64,000 nucleotides of DNA from Echinostoma caproni (Eukaryota; Platyhelminthes; Trematoda; Plagiorchiida; Echinostomatidae), in contig UZAN01039976.1 of assembly GCA_900618425.1 (NCBI GenBank), positions 1 through 64,000 of the forward strand, given 5' to 3'. The position numbers and the translations under genes are program-made. The notes under the pieces were generated by a model. That model saw only the letters and a program-made list of their open reading frames with translations. It had not been told where the DNA came from and did no database searches. Below, piece after piece: positions 53,001-56,662 of this stretch. Position 1 is the first letter of the stretch; each line of letters opens with the position of its first letter.

Positions 53001-53904
53001 CACGAAATGAATGAGTGATGAATCTAGTGACAAACAGAGAACGCCCCAGGGGTTGGTCATGAAAGAAAAAAAGGGGAGCACAGTGCACAAAAGCGGGGCA
53101 AATTGAATTTCCAGCTTTTCAGAACGGAACTCTTATCCATTCACAAGTAGTGAGTGGGGTTAGATTCGTTCTCCCATCTATTAGGTTATATTACCCCGCT
53201 GGGTTAGTGTAACTCACGTATCAAAATCATGCGCATATAATCAATAACCCGTTTCGGTTTTCGTATGACCCCAAAAATCAAAACAGGGCTGATTGAATAT
53301 TTACGGTCTGCGAAACCGTTTGAACTGCTGTTCTCTCAAATCATAATAGAAGGTGATGATATGTTTCTTGGCAGGGATGAGAAATCTGTTAAACAATAAA
53401 ACTGTCATGGTACCGACTGTGGAAGATAGAAACCGGTCTTTGTAACCAAGATGTTACTACGACTACAGAGCATCAAAAAGATAGACAGACGGTAAAAATC
53501 AGACTGTGATCCTCAAGACACATACAGGGAAAACACACACGATGATCATTGGTAGTCTTTCTGCTGTCTTTTCTGGCCCATATTCGGATGAGCATTCCGA
53601 CTTCAGTTCCGGAAGGAATGATCACCTTAGTTGCACTGATGCTGATGTGAGAGTCAAGTGTCTAGGTGTAGAGTCCCAATAGTTCAACAAGATGCCACTT
53701 TGACGGGCTGACTTACGCTATTTTCGAGTGTCTGGAATGTTTGTTTTTAAAGGCCGGGACCAGGTTTACCGTGGCGAAAGATAAACGAACTTACGAGGGA
53801 CGCAACCGTCGTAACCGGGTTGACGTATGAATCCTGGACAACACTTGTATTGTTCCTTGTTTGGTGTTTTCAGCACGGATTTGTAATGAACCAGGTAATG
53901 AGTT
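2283..53904 (-). CDS. MEGF6: MEGF6-like gene (EMI + cbEGF + multiple EGF repeats), partial, 24 exons
   Basis: The gene encodes a probably secreted or extracellular-matrix multi-EGF protein. Twenty-four exons on the minus strand were joined by hand. Each has an AG acceptor and a GT donor, and all 23 junctions keep one open frame, giving about 1,377 codons. Domain order is EMI C-terminal half, plain EGF, EGF/cbEGF block with DIDEC/DINEC signatures, a 51-codon non-EGF spacer, then MEGF/laminin-type repeats with the pattern CPxGxxGxxCxxxCxC. EMI followed by cbEGFs and MEGF repeats is the MEGF6 layout. MEGF10/11 lack the cbEGF block, and SCUBE proteins lack EMI and the long MEGF tail. Human MEGF6 is about 1,540 residues, so a partial 1,377 fits. 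The signal peptide and first EMI half were not found, two N gaps could hide exons, and the 3' end is ambiguous. Family assignment is inference from architecture. Confidence 0.82.
2313..2629 (-). CDS. MEGF6: Exon 24 (last visible): EGF repeats with a long cysteine-free insertion
   Basis: This 317-nt exon enters in phase 1 after CTAAAG. It encodes [19 protein letters not shown], then 54 residues without cysteine (encoded by 2415-2576), then [19 protein letters not shown] and [12 protein letters not shown]. It may end in phase 0 at CAG|GTGTGT (edge 2313). It may instead read on as VCGTDEIIF to a TAA stop at 2283-2285, making it the terminal exon. The insertion contains a donor-like GGGTGAGG but no matching internal intron that restores a normal loop. 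Confidence 0.85.
2630..3347 (-). other. Intron 23; nothing recognised
   Basis: This 718-base AT-rich intron begins GTAATC and ends CTAAAG on the minus strand. I see no exon or transposon in it. Confidence 0.7.
3348..3503 (-). CDS. MEGF6: Exon 23: MEGF-type EGF repeats
   Basis: This 156-nt phase 1-1 exon has acceptor TTTCAG and donor GTAATC. It encodes [40 protein letters not shown] and [11 protein letters not shown]. It joins exon 24 through ACT (Thr), reading EQTCARGTYG. Confidence 0.92.
3579..3604. repeat. (AATC)n microsatellite
   Basis: About six tandem tetranucleotide copies (tcaatcaatc...) lie in the short intron between exons 22 and 23. Confidence 0.9.
3721..3822 (-). CDS. MEGF6: Exon 22: MEGF-type EGF repeat
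   Basis: This 102-nt phase 1-1 exon, the shortest firm exon, has acceptor ATACAG and donor GTGAGC. It encodes [29 protein letters not shown] and ICPAG, and is continued by exon 23 as PAG|YYGERC. Confidence 0.92.
3823..6665 (-). other. Intron 21 with mariner relic
   Basis: This 2.8-kb intron between exons 21 and 22 holds a broken mariner transposase at about 5250-5800. The part from 3900 to 5000 has small non-homologous open frames only. Its segment near 4300-4480 looks repeat-like but was not classified. Confidence 0.65.
5250..5800 (+). pseudogene. Degenerate mariner-family transposase
   Basis: The N-terminal part reads [20 protein letters not shown], closely resembling the helix-turn-helix segment of mariner/Tc transposases (YGDExxSRSxVFEWxxRF). 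About 450 nt further, [13 protein letters not shown] matches HPPYSPDLAPCDFF, which carries the third catalytic Asp. The frame is broken by stops and frameshifts. The distance between the motifs (about 155 codons instead of about 240) points to internal deletion. No terminal inverted repeats were located. It is non-functional and inserted in intron 21, opposite to the host gene. Confidence 0.72.
6666..6892 (-). CDS. MEGF6: Exon 21: MEGF-type EGF repeats
   Basis: This 227-nt exon enters in phase 2 (acceptor ACCAG, right edge 6892) and leaves in phase 1 (donor GTAAGT). It encodes [56 protein letters not shown] and [11 protein letters not shown]. An alternative acceptor, GCAAAG, 34 nt upstream would give phase 1 but adds a stray Cys and does not match exon 20's phase-2 end. 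A second donor, GTAAGC, ten bases inside the end would give phase 0 and not match exon 22. Confidence 0.92.
7276..7432 (-). pseudogene. Penelope-like element GIY-YIG endonuclease relic
   Basis: The minus-strand frame reads [20 protein letters not shown], then LVEHIPVRG and [14 protein letters not shown], followed by TAA. The C-G-x-x-YxGET-x-x-x-L-x-x-R-x-x-EH-xP core and the later SSxIARH element are typical of the GIY-YIG domain at the C-terminus of Penelope-like retroelements (YIGRTxRxLxxRxxEHxP...SSxARH). Only about 50 codons are open. No upstream reverse transcriptase was recognised in this intron. It is a truncated copy in the same orientation as the host gene. Confidence 0.62.
8108..8137. 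repeat. (GGT)n plus poly-G run
   Basis: About five GGT/TGG units are followed by a ten-base G run in intron 20. Confidence 0.85.
8504..8675 (-). CDS. MEGF6: Exon 20: MEGF-type EGF repeat
   Basis: This 172-nt exon enters in phase 1 (acceptor ATTTAG) and leaves in phase 2 (donor GTAAGT). It reads [41 protein letters not shown] and [12 protein letters not shown]. The final Arg codon is split CG|A with exon 21, giving KNRCLC, which restores a perfect repeat. Confidence 0.94.
8753..8931 (-). mobile_element. tRNA-derived SINE, left arm of inverted pair
   Basis: Read on the minus strand it has a tRNA-like head with box A (TGGCCGAGTGCG) and box B (GGTTCGATCCC). A body follows containing GATGGATTCACACTGCTGAT, GAAACAGCTGTCCAGTGCTT and an A/T-rich tail near TACACGACC. 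The same modules recur at 9122, 15793, 25386 and 56663. RNA polymerase III promoter boxes make this a SINE rather than a tRNA gene. Confidence 0.8.
9122..9266 (+). mobile_element. tRNA-derived SINE, right arm of inverted pair
   Basis: It begins GCTGCCCGGTGG like the left copy. It carries box B GGTTCGATCCCC and the GGATTCGCACTGCTGATAAG body, then a shortened tail ending near ACACAAAGAATT. Orientation is opposite to the copy at 8753-8931. Confidence 0.8.
10283..10723 (-). CDS. MEGF6: Exon 19: three MEGF-type EGF repeats (largest exon)
   Basis: This 441-nt (147-codon) phase 1-1 exon has acceptor ACATAG and donor GTAGGT. It reads [82 protein letters not shown] and [11 protein letters not shown]. 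One loop is longer than usual ([11 protein letters not shown]). It fuses repeats that are single-exon elsewhere, which suggests intron loss or a tandem repeat duplication. Confidence 0.95.
10724..11400 (-). other. Intron 18 with SINE remnants
   Basis: This 677-base intron carries a diverged SINE tail at about 10917-10975 (agcactaagctcgagtttcg, then catcagtagtgcatatccat) and a tRNA-like segment at about 11115-11182. Confidence 0.55.
11115..11182 (+). mobile_element. Diverged tRNA-like (SINE head) segment
   Basis: GAGCTGGTTGGCATAGTAGT followed about 35 nt later by GGAGTTCAAAGCC resembles box A and a decayed box B with tRNA spacing. No clean cloverleaf could be drawn, so a SINE remnant is more likely than a tRNA gene. 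Confidence 0.4.
11401..11628 (-). CDS. MEGF6: Exon 18: MEGF-type EGF repeats
   Basis: This 228-nt phase 1-1 exon has acceptor ACTCAG and donor GTAAGT. It reads [65 protein letters not shown] and QAG. The last repeat is finished by exon 19 (QAG|WHGVAC), so the intron falls between the last two cysteines of a repeat. Confidence 0.94.
11629..12387 (-). other. Intron 17; nothing else recognised
   Basis: This 759-base intron between exons 17 and 18 has no coding or transposon signal beyond the AT tract at its right-hand (transcript 3') end near 11653. Confidence 0.65.
11653..11680. repeat. (AT)n microsatellite
   Basis: An alternating AT tract of about 28 bases lies 25 bases upstream (in transcript sense) of exon 18's acceptor. 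Confidence 0.9.
12388..12516 (-). CDS. MEGF6: Exon 17: MEGF-type EGF repeat
   Basis: This 129-nt phase 1-1 exon has acceptor CATCAG and donor GTGAGT. It encodes [30 protein letters not shown] and [11 protein letters not shown]. It is one complete repeat. A long (GA)n tract on the plus strand, (CT)n in the transcript, lies about 52 nt upstream of its acceptor. Confidence 0.93.
12568..12603. repeat. (GA)n microsatellite, (CT)n in the transcript
   Basis: About 18 GA units on the plus strand become an uninterrupted pyrimidine tract in the host pre-mRNA, about 52 nt upstream of exon 17's acceptor at 12516. Confidence 0.95.
13225..13340. repeat. Imperfect (ACT)n trinucleotide tract
   Basis: Long runs of tactac, actacta and attacta units with interruptions. 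A smaller related tract lies at 12910-12962. Confidence 0.85.
13710..13785 (-). mobile_element. tRNA-like element (SINE head or tRNA pseudogene)
   Basis: On the minus strand, box A TGGCCCAGTGG (13760-13770) and box B GTTCGAACCCC are at tRNA spacing, with a G-rich 5' end and complementary CCCC near the 3' end. The body downstream differs from the main SINE family. It could be a tRNA pseudogene. I could not build a full acceptor stem, so I do not call a functional tRNA. Confidence 0.5.
14556..14687 (-). CDS. MEGF6: Exon 16: MEGF-type EGF repeat
   Basis: This 132-nt phase 1-1 exon has acceptor CCACAG and donor GTGAGT. It encodes [14 protein letters not shown], a loop [16 protein letters not shown] and [11 protein letters not shown]. 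It is one complete repeat, joined to exon 15 as DIR|CELG and to exon 17 as GMP|CPPG. Confidence 0.92.
14688..15089 (-). other. Intron 15; nothing recognised
   Basis: This 402-base intron between exons 15 and 16 contains no recognisable element. Confidence 0.75.
15090..15233 (-). CDS. MEGF6: Exon 15: MEGF-type EGF repeat
   Basis: This 144-nt phase 1-1 exon has acceptor CCACAG and donor GTAAGT. It encodes [15 protein letters not shown], a loop [10 protein letters not shown], then [10 protein letters not shown] and [11 protein letters not shown]. It is a complete single repeat with the canonical NPQTGxCxC motif. Confidence 0.92.
15793..15904 (+). mobile_element. 5'-truncated tRNA-SINE
   Basis: It begins at the box B downstream half (GATCCCAGTTGGGTCGATGG) and runs through TCACTGCTGATGAGACCCAA, CAGCTGTCCAGTGCTTCC and the tail GCACGAAGAATT. 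The tRNA head is missing, as expected for 5' truncation during reverse transcription. Confidence 0.7.
18684..18700. repeat. (GT)n microsatellite
   Basis: Eight GT units in intron 14, just downstream (in transcript sense) of exon 14. Confidence 0.9.
18774..18957 (-). CDS. MEGF6: Exon 14: MEGF-type EGF repeats
   Basis: This 184-nt exon enters in phase 0 (acceptor TTCCAG) and leaves in phase 1 (donor GTAACT). It reads [37 protein letters not shown] and [12 protein letters not shown]. The [13 protein letters not shown] segment is a shortened loop. It joins exon 15 as [10 protein letters not shown] through GAT. Confidence 0.92.
18958..20667 (-). other. Intron 13; simple repeats only
   Basis: This 1.7-kb phase-0 intron has an alternating CACGCG/CACACA tract at about 19054-19089 and a TATA-rich patch at about 19909-19962. 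No exon or transposon was recognised. Confidence 0.65.
19054..19089. repeat. Alternating purine-pyrimidine (CACG/CA)n tract
   Basis: A 36-base alternating tract rich in CG and CA steps, a sequence type able to adopt Z-DNA. Confidence 0.8.
20668..21015 (-). CDS. MEGF6: Exon 13: three MEGF-type EGF repeats
   Basis: This 348-nt exon is phase 0-0, with acceptor TTTCAG and donor GTAAGA. It encodes [55 protein letters not shown] and an irregular [18 protein letters not shown]. It ends inside a repeat, and exon 14 completes it as CHPE|TGKCVC. Both flanking introns are phase 0, unlike the phase-1 rule elsewhere. Confidence 0.93.
21016..22388 (-). other. Intron 12; nothing recognised
   Basis: This 1.4-kb phase-0 AT-rich intron has no open frames of interest on either strand. 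Confidence 0.7.
22389..22540 (-). CDS. MEGF6: Exon 12: first MEGF-type EGF repeat
   Basis: This 152-nt exon enters in phase 1 (acceptor GCTTAG) and leaves in phase 0 (donor GTGAGT). It encodes [17 protein letters not shown], then CENGGRC and [12 protein letters not shown], ending HDRCPK. This is the start of the laminin/MEGF-type block, with 8-Cys-like repeats CPxGxxGxxCxxxCxC. The last repeat is split and completed by exon 13 (CPK|GRWGVGC), which confirms the phase-0 junction. Confidence 0.92.
23500..24215 (+). pseudogene. Non-LTR retrotransposon, C-terminal reverse-transcriptase relic
   Basis: Conserved post-palm blocks of CR1/jockey-type elements appear in order: [58 protein letters not shown], then STWNALQSH and [11 protein letters not shown] at the end. 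They correspond to xxWSxxNxxxxNxxKC, KDLGVxVxxxL, LgxlkRxF, Q...ATKxxxgLxxLxYEER, WNxLP and xFKxxLD. Frames shift and stops interrupt, for example near 23701 and 23877, so the copy is dead. It is 5'-truncated, as is usual for LINEs, and inserted antisense to the host gene. Confidence 0.78.
24780..24833 (-). CDS. Possible exon 11b: 54-nt spacer exon
   Basis: A candidate micro-exon in phase 1-1 sits between exons 11 and 12. The acceptor is TTTCAG. The donor GTTGGT is weak. It would read [17 protein letters not shown] and stay in frame, but exon 11 also joins exon 12 directly in frame (A|TG), so this piece is not required. No homology was seen. Confidence 0.28.
24868..24921. repeat. (AAT/ATT)n-rich patch
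   Basis: A low-complexity run of aataata and ttaatatta units. Confidence 0.85.
25018..25170 (-). CDS. MEGF6: Exon 11: non-EGF spacer, unrecognised
   Basis: This 153-nt (51-codon) phase 1-1 exon runs from acceptor TGACAG to donor GTAAGC. The encoded stretch starts STKYVRDD and ends KKKIPLDAS. It has no cysteine, is rich in Ser, Thr, Gln, Asn and Lys, and matches no domain I know. Phase, frame and splice signals fit the gene on both sides, and the reading frame is open in exactly the needed phase. It sits between the last cbEGF and the first MEGF-type repeat. It could be a linker or part of a larger folded module. Confidence 0.62.
25171..26656 (-). other. Intron 10 with SINE
   Basis: This 1.5-kb intron contains a nearly full-length SINE at 25386-25563. 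The open frame at 26110-26361 has no recognisable motif. Confidence 0.65.
25386..25563 (+). mobile_element. tRNA-derived SINE, near full length
   Basis: Box A TGGTCGAGTGG is intact at 25398-25408. Box B is decayed (GTCACGGGTCC). The family body follows (CGCACTGCTGCTGACGAGAC, then GAAACAGTGCTTCCTGG) and the tail TTTACATGACGAAGTT. It is shared with 8753, 9122 and 15793. Confidence 0.75.
26657..26779 (-). CDS. MEGF6: Exon 10: calcium-binding EGF module
   Basis: This 123-nt phase 1-1 exon has acceptor CAACAG and donor GTGAGT. It encodes [16 protein letters not shown], then [12 protein letters not shown] and a divergent tail, [13 protein letters not shown]. It is the last cbEGF in protein order. 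The preceding intron contains the 737-base N gap, yet the junction to exon 9 restores GAT in frame. Confidence 0.93.
27105..27841. other. Assembly gap (737 N)
   Basis: A run of undetermined bases. The open frames that cross it are artefacts. Confidence 0.99.
27842..27891. repeat. (AT)n microsatellite at gap edge
   Basis: About 25 AT units lie directly against the N run, the probable cause of the assembly break. Confidence 0.95.
28804..28935 (-). CDS. MEGF6: Exon 9: calcium-binding EGF module
   Basis: This 132-nt phase 1-1 exon has acceptor TTTCAG and donor GTTTGT. It encodes [19 protein letters not shown], then [12 protein letters not shown] and [13 protein letters not shown]. The DxDE start and CxNxxGSYxCxC hydroxylation site identify a cbEGF. 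The first inter-cysteine segment is longer than in its neighbours (HGPAVF). Confidence 0.92.
28936..31155 (-). other. Intron 8; simple repeat only
   Basis: This 2.2-kb intron has a (TA)n tract at 31058-31090. A GC-rich patch near 30715-30775 resembles 37245-37325, possibly a shared repeat. Nothing else was recognised. Confidence 0.6.
31058..31090. repeat. (AT)n microsatellite
   Basis: An interrupted AT alternation of about 33 bases, 65 bases from exon 8's donor. Confidence 0.9.
31156..31296 (-). CDS. MEGF6: Exon 8: EGF-like module with extended N-terminus
   Basis: This 141-nt phase 1-1 exon has acceptor TTCCAG and donor GTATGT. It encodes [10 protein letters not shown], then [27 protein letters not shown]. 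The cEGF pattern is clear, but the leader RVLLEVS replaces the usual DIDE. A strong donor-like GAG|GTGAGC lies inside the exon at 31281-31282, only 14 nt after the acceptor; see findings. Confidence 0.86.
31969..31999. repeat. (AT)n microsatellite
   Basis: About 15 AT units. Confidence 0.93.
33251..33290 (+). repeat. Short dispersed repeat (copy 1)
   Basis: tgcacgaacgccactgttta and ttcagccatatcact recur at 55063-55105 with few changes. The element type is unknown. Confidence 0.5.
35368..35490 (-). CDS. MEGF6: Exon 7: calcium-binding EGF module
   Basis: This 123-nt phase 1-1 exon has acceptor CTATAG and donor GTGAGT. It encodes a textbook cb[19 protein letters not shown], then [12 protein letters not shown] (hydroxylation consensus) and [13 protein letters not shown]. 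The D of DINEC is completed across the splice junction (G|AC). Confidence 0.93.
35491..37731 (-). other. Intron 6; nothing firm
   Basis: This 2.2-kb intron has a poly-C run ending in an N at 36651, two N at 37057-37058 and (CA)n at 36870-36886. A GC-rich stretch lies at 37200-37330, with possible similarity to 30.7 kb. Confidence 0.6.
36870..36886. repeat. (CA)n microsatellite
   Basis: Eight CA units. Confidence 0.9.
37732..37857 (-). CDS. MEGF6: Exon 6: EGF-like module (QDLC type)
   Basis: This 126-nt exon has donor GTAAGT in phase 1. Two acceptors are possible. CTCTAG gives phase 1 and matches exon 5's phase, so it is preferred (right edge 37857). CACAG five bases on would give phase 0 (edge 37852) and break the frame. 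The product is [16 protein letters not shown], then [12 protein letters not shown] and [14 protein letters not shown]. This is an EGF module without the calcium-binding acidic triad. Confidence 0.85.
37858..40241 (-). other. Intron 5 with assembly gap
   Basis: This 2.4-kb intron includes 910 undetermined bases at 39159-40068. Just right of the gap, gtcaataaatgcttcatt resembles the 3' end of a plus-strand retroelement, so the gap may cover a repeat. A GTG-rich patch lies at 38025-38070. Confidence 0.55.
39159..40068. other. Assembly gap (910 N)
   Basis: A run of undetermined bases. Open frames crossing it are artefacts. Confidence 0.99.
40242..40370 (-). CDS. MEGF6: Exon 5: EGF-like module (FDPC type)
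   Basis: This 129-nt phase 1-1 exon has acceptor GGGCAG and donor GTAAGT. It encodes [29 protein letters not shown] and [13 protein letters not shown]. The six-cysteine cEGF spacing and GYRLxxD signature are clear, but the acidic calcium-binding start is absent. It lies 174 bases to the right of the 910-base N gap, so further modules could be missing between this exon and exon 6, although the direct junction (G|CA, Ala) is in frame. Confidence 0.85.
   Translation of the reverse strand, partial: SSIPVNIRPTVTVSIFAPHCRVIGMFAPVNQVTVWQTTKSDV
40371..41971 (-). other. Intron 4; nothing recognised
   Basis: This 1.6-kb intron has open frames on both strands at 40.7-41.3 kb that match nothing I know and show no coding signature. 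Confidence 0.65.
41972..42097 (-). CDS. MEGF6: Exon 4: calcium-binding EGF module
   Basis: This 126-nt exon is phase 1-1, with acceptor ATTCAG and donor GTGAGT. It encodes [16 protein letters not shown] followed by [12 protein letters not shown]. The DIDE start and the CxNxxxGYxCxC element (Asp/Asn hydroxylation consensus) mark a cbEGF. The C-terminal loop ([13 protein letters not shown]) lacks the usual GY/F and is somewhat divergent. Confidence 0.88.
42098..45412 (-). other. Intron 3 with SINE fragment
   Basis: This 3.3-kb intron carries a SINE 5' fragment at 42796-42836 and a repeat-like segment at 43950-44080 sharing blocks (gtcattgttcatttcg, aggcatagc) with 33.9 kb. No exon was found. 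Confidence 0.55.
42796..42836 (+). mobile_element. SINE 5' fragment
   Basis: GCCTAGTGCAGAGGCATTCG followed by CGTTCTAC matches the anticodon-arm region of the SINE at 9122-9266 (TAGTGGATAGCATG...TGCGTTCTAC). Confidence 0.4.
45413..45535 (-). CDS. MEGF6: Exon 3: EGF-like module (IDDC type)
   Basis: This 123-nt exon is phase 1-1, with acceptor CCCTAG and donor GTGAGT. It encodes [15 protein letters not shown]...[16 protein letters not shown], a six-cysteine module of the cEGF type with the CxCPxGYxLxxD signature. The usual Asn/Asp hydroxylation position is not preserved, so calcium binding is doubtful. Its last base plus the next exon restores GAC, reading LDIDEC. Confidence 0.88.
47923..48016 (+). 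mobile_element. Diverged tRNA-SINE
   Basis: CTGCGTTCTATCTGGCCTAC, CCCCGGGTTGAATCAACGGA and TTCGCATTGCTG align with the anticodon arm, box B and body of the 9122-9266 copy. Confidence 0.6.
49642..49659. repeat. (GAGT)n microsatellite
   Basis: Four to five tandem GAGT units. Confidence 0.85.
50393..50506 (-). CDS. MEGF6: Exon 2: EGF-like module
   Basis: This 114-nt phase 1-1 exon follows the acceptor ATTCAG. It encodes one EGF module with CKNGGLC, CNC and PAGFTG, the classic C-x-NGG-x-C and CxCxxGFxG pattern. It lacks the acidic DxDE calcium-binding start. The donor is written NTAAGT: position 50392 is an undetermined base which, if C on the plus strand, gives a perfect GTAAGT. The junction to exon 3 makes AAA (Lys), reading GVKIDDC. 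Confidence 0.85.
50507..53794 (-). other. Intron 1; nothing recognised
   Basis: This 3.3-kb intron between the EMI exon and the first EGF exon holds CA/CG-rich patches but no recognised element. One N lies at 52337. Confidence 0.65.
53795..53904 (-). CDS. MEGF6: Exon 1 (first visible): EMI domain, C-terminal half
   Basis: This 110-nt exon starts in phase 2 after CCTTAG, with a pyrimidine-rich stretch upstream, and ends in phase 1 before GTAAGT. It reads [14 protein letters not shown]...[11 protein letters not shown]...DGCVP. Spaced Tyr/His/Val residues followed by CCPGF and a final GC are the hallmark of the second half of EMI domains, which mediate multimerisation in EMILIN and MEGF proteins. 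It joins exon 2 through codon C|AA (Gln). The first EMI half must lie upstream, above 53904, and was not recognised. The acceptor is less certain than the donor. Confidence 0.72.
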
Positions 53905-54822
53905 CTAAGGTTCGCCGGCACGTCACGCGGAAACGGAGGGATAACGGAAGAACAACAAAGAATGAGTGAATAAAAAATAAGGGAATTGGAAGAAACGCAC
54001 TGAGGACTTTCATGTAGGAAATCATTATCGCATTATCCGTACTGTGCCACGTGTCCCCTAGCATTTTGGCGGTCTCTGGTTTATCCATCCGCATTACCCG
54101 GGTAACAAGAGACTAGAAAATTCATCATCATGAAACAGTCAGCTGGCTAAATTTTTCCCGATCATCTAGATGAAAACCAAATATATTGTTACCTTTATTT
54201 AAGAAACAAATGATCGAATAAATTTTAGTGCAAAAGCTATTATCCATATGGCTCAACCGCCAATTTCAGATTTTACAAACATTGACCTATCTTTGAAACC
54301 TGGATTTCGGTTTTAGCCTTCGGAAGGCCTTTCCGGTCAGTCAACAGACGACCGAGAGATGTTGTAGAGGTAAGCAAGCGACTGCAAATAGACTCACACT
54401 CAAACACAGGAATCAATGGTAGGGACACTCAATAGTGTCATCCATTGCCTCCCAACGCTATCACACTCATTCAGAGGATCTGAAGAAGAGAAGTTTTAGT
54501 TGAACTACATGTCTAAGTCTACTGGTTAAAGCTTTGATGCCATCACATTGGGTTGCGTTTTGATCTTCTTTGTAGGGAAGCATTACCCTCTTCCAATTTA
54601 TCTGGTCGCAGGTCTGCATACCCGATTCCCCAGAAATGAACTCACCGTAGAGCAACAACTGGATTTATAGAATGACAGCAACTGTCTTCTATTGGCTGTC
54701 CATGAACACCTTAATTCGTGGAGGTTTACGCTTTGTTACTCTTAGACATCATTTTCGAAATTCCTGCAAGAAAATTCTCAGCTGCAATTTGTATATAGTT
54801 GTGCTAAATGTCTGAAGTCAAA

Positions 54823-54906
54823 CTTTCCAAAGCTTTTGATACTTATGCGTTCCCTCGCTTTGGATTCCCTTTTTCTGATTTTAACTCGTTCGATGAGAAA
54901 TTGCCA
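54823..54906 (+). pseudogene. Possible reverse-transcriptase fragment (SKAFD block)
   Basis: LSKAFDTYAFPRFGFPF resembles the D-FSKAFDxVxH block of non-LTR reverse transcriptases. It is short, and linked only by position to the fragment at 55.9 kb. Confidence 0.35.
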
Positions 54907-55062
54907 AAAACAGTTTAGGACTAGTGATGAAGTGCCGCCCAATTCATTGCTTTGTTCTGTGTTGTACGATTGTGACCCTCAACCACCTATTCAAATCTCT
55001 TCGCTAAAACGGCACTGTAGTAATTAAGAAAATGCTCATATGACTGCATAAAAAGTAAGATG

Positions 55063-55105
55063 CACGAACGCCACCGTTCACGACACTCAGCCATATAACT
55101 GCTTG
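55063..55105 (+). repeat. Short dispersed repeat (copy 2)
   Basis: tgcacgaacgccaccgttca and ctcagccatataact match 33251-33290. Similarity fades on both sides within about 20 bases. Confidence 0.5.
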
Positions 55106-55631
55106 GGGCATTACTGTGGAACAGCTGGCAGTTTTTCACTCGAAGTGGAGAAATTGTATCCGAATTCGAGGTATATTGTGAAACGAGAACTATTGTGGCA
55201 CGTAACTCGTATGGAGTCAGCTACGTGAAACCTGGAAGAGGTCGATCCCGGAAGCAGGAGATCTAAATACTCAAATGGCTCGTTAATCAGCTGAATATCA
55301 ACCGCATTTTCGTTCGCTTAACAGAGCCACACGGTCTTACCGGCAGGTCTTACAAAGGTTCGGAATTTACAAAACACAAGGCCCCGATTCACAAATCTGG
55401 ATCCGTTTGGAGAGCTGTGCCCAAAAGGGGTTAATTTATTCACCGAAGAGTTATCCAGTTTCATTATGTCCTCTTTGTCGATCCTTCTCTGTGGTATATT
55501 TGCTTGATGGATACCCATCCCCAAGAAAGCTTCTTTAAGGCATAGACCGAGTGCTTATATTTCAACACTGTTGAACTCTTTCGAATGAATGATATAAAAC
55601 CCCGAGTGACTCCCCTCATCTGGTTTACGTG

Positions 55632-55660
55632 ATTTGCTTTGCTTTGCTTCGCTTTGCTTA
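55632..55660. repeat. (TTTGC)n minisatellite
   Basis: Five to six pentanucleotide units with one variant (TTCGC). Confidence 0.88.
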
Positions 55661-55924
55661 CAAATTGTAGCTTTCTCATCTGGGTGCACACTAGTCCTAC
55701 TTGTTTATTCAATTACTTCCTTATTAGGCATAAGTTTTGGTGCCGTTTATTTTAATTGTCCTAGATTGTGCTAATTCGTTTGGGTCGTTTAGCCGTGACA
55801 TTCCAATTCTTTCTGATTGCAGTCTCTGAACTATAGATTCACCTAATCACTGAATTCTCACGCAGAATGCAGTTCACGTTCCGGTTAAGGTATATCCTTC
55901 TCCTCTCCCCTCCCCAAAATTATT

Positions 55925-56055
55925 TCAGCCTTTTGTTCGTGGAATCGTTTTGTCTCCACTTTTTAACCTCATCTCTGCGTGAATGACCTTCGCATTCTGT
56001 CAAATTTATTTTGTTTTCATGTACGATGACAGCATGGTAATCGGTAAACTTTGAC
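55925..56055 (+). pseudogene. Reverse-transcriptase palm relic
   Basis: VRGIVLSPLFNLIS followed by a frameshifted NDLRILSNLF and then YDDSMVIG corresponds to the V-PQGSVLSPLLFxLYINDL...YADD-xVIG core of non-LTR reverse transcriptases. Stops and a frameshift show it is dead. The orientation is antisense to the host gene. Confidence 0.55.
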
Positions 56056-56662
56056 AGTTTTCATCAAATTCAAGGTTGCCTAAATCAAATTTACATTTGA
56101 TCTATTCCCCAATGTTTGATGATTATCGTTGTCAAATGAGTCGATGTTACTTCCAGCCAAAAACCAGGCTTCCAATAAGAGGCTGTTTTTGTTAACTTGT
56201 CAGAATTATCCTGGTTCAAGTATATAGAACACCTTCCCACTATAGTTCGTAGGCTGCATCTGAGATTCTACAAGCTTGCCGTTCCACAACACGTAATCCT
56301 ACTCTTTATTATAGCCTAAATGTTTACACTGCTGTGTTCCAGAATTCCCCTTTGGTATGAAATGGTCATTTCCAGATGTACGAAATTTCTTCCCTGCTGC
56401 ACTCGTATTCCGAAAAGTGCCCCGGTGGACTTCCACGGGGTGATCAATTCACTGATCCTTTATTGTCTAACGAGCAAACTATGTCTTATTCTCGTATTTG
56501 TTTCAGGTTAACTGAAATTGCATCAACCGTATCTTAGAATATCGGGCATATCTGACAGGTACTGATCGGACTTGTGCGAAATCACCTGCAGTTTAGAAAT
56601 ATGTTTAAGGTTCAAAGTATCTGCTTTTAAATGCGATGGAAATGTTTGTGATAACCAACAAA

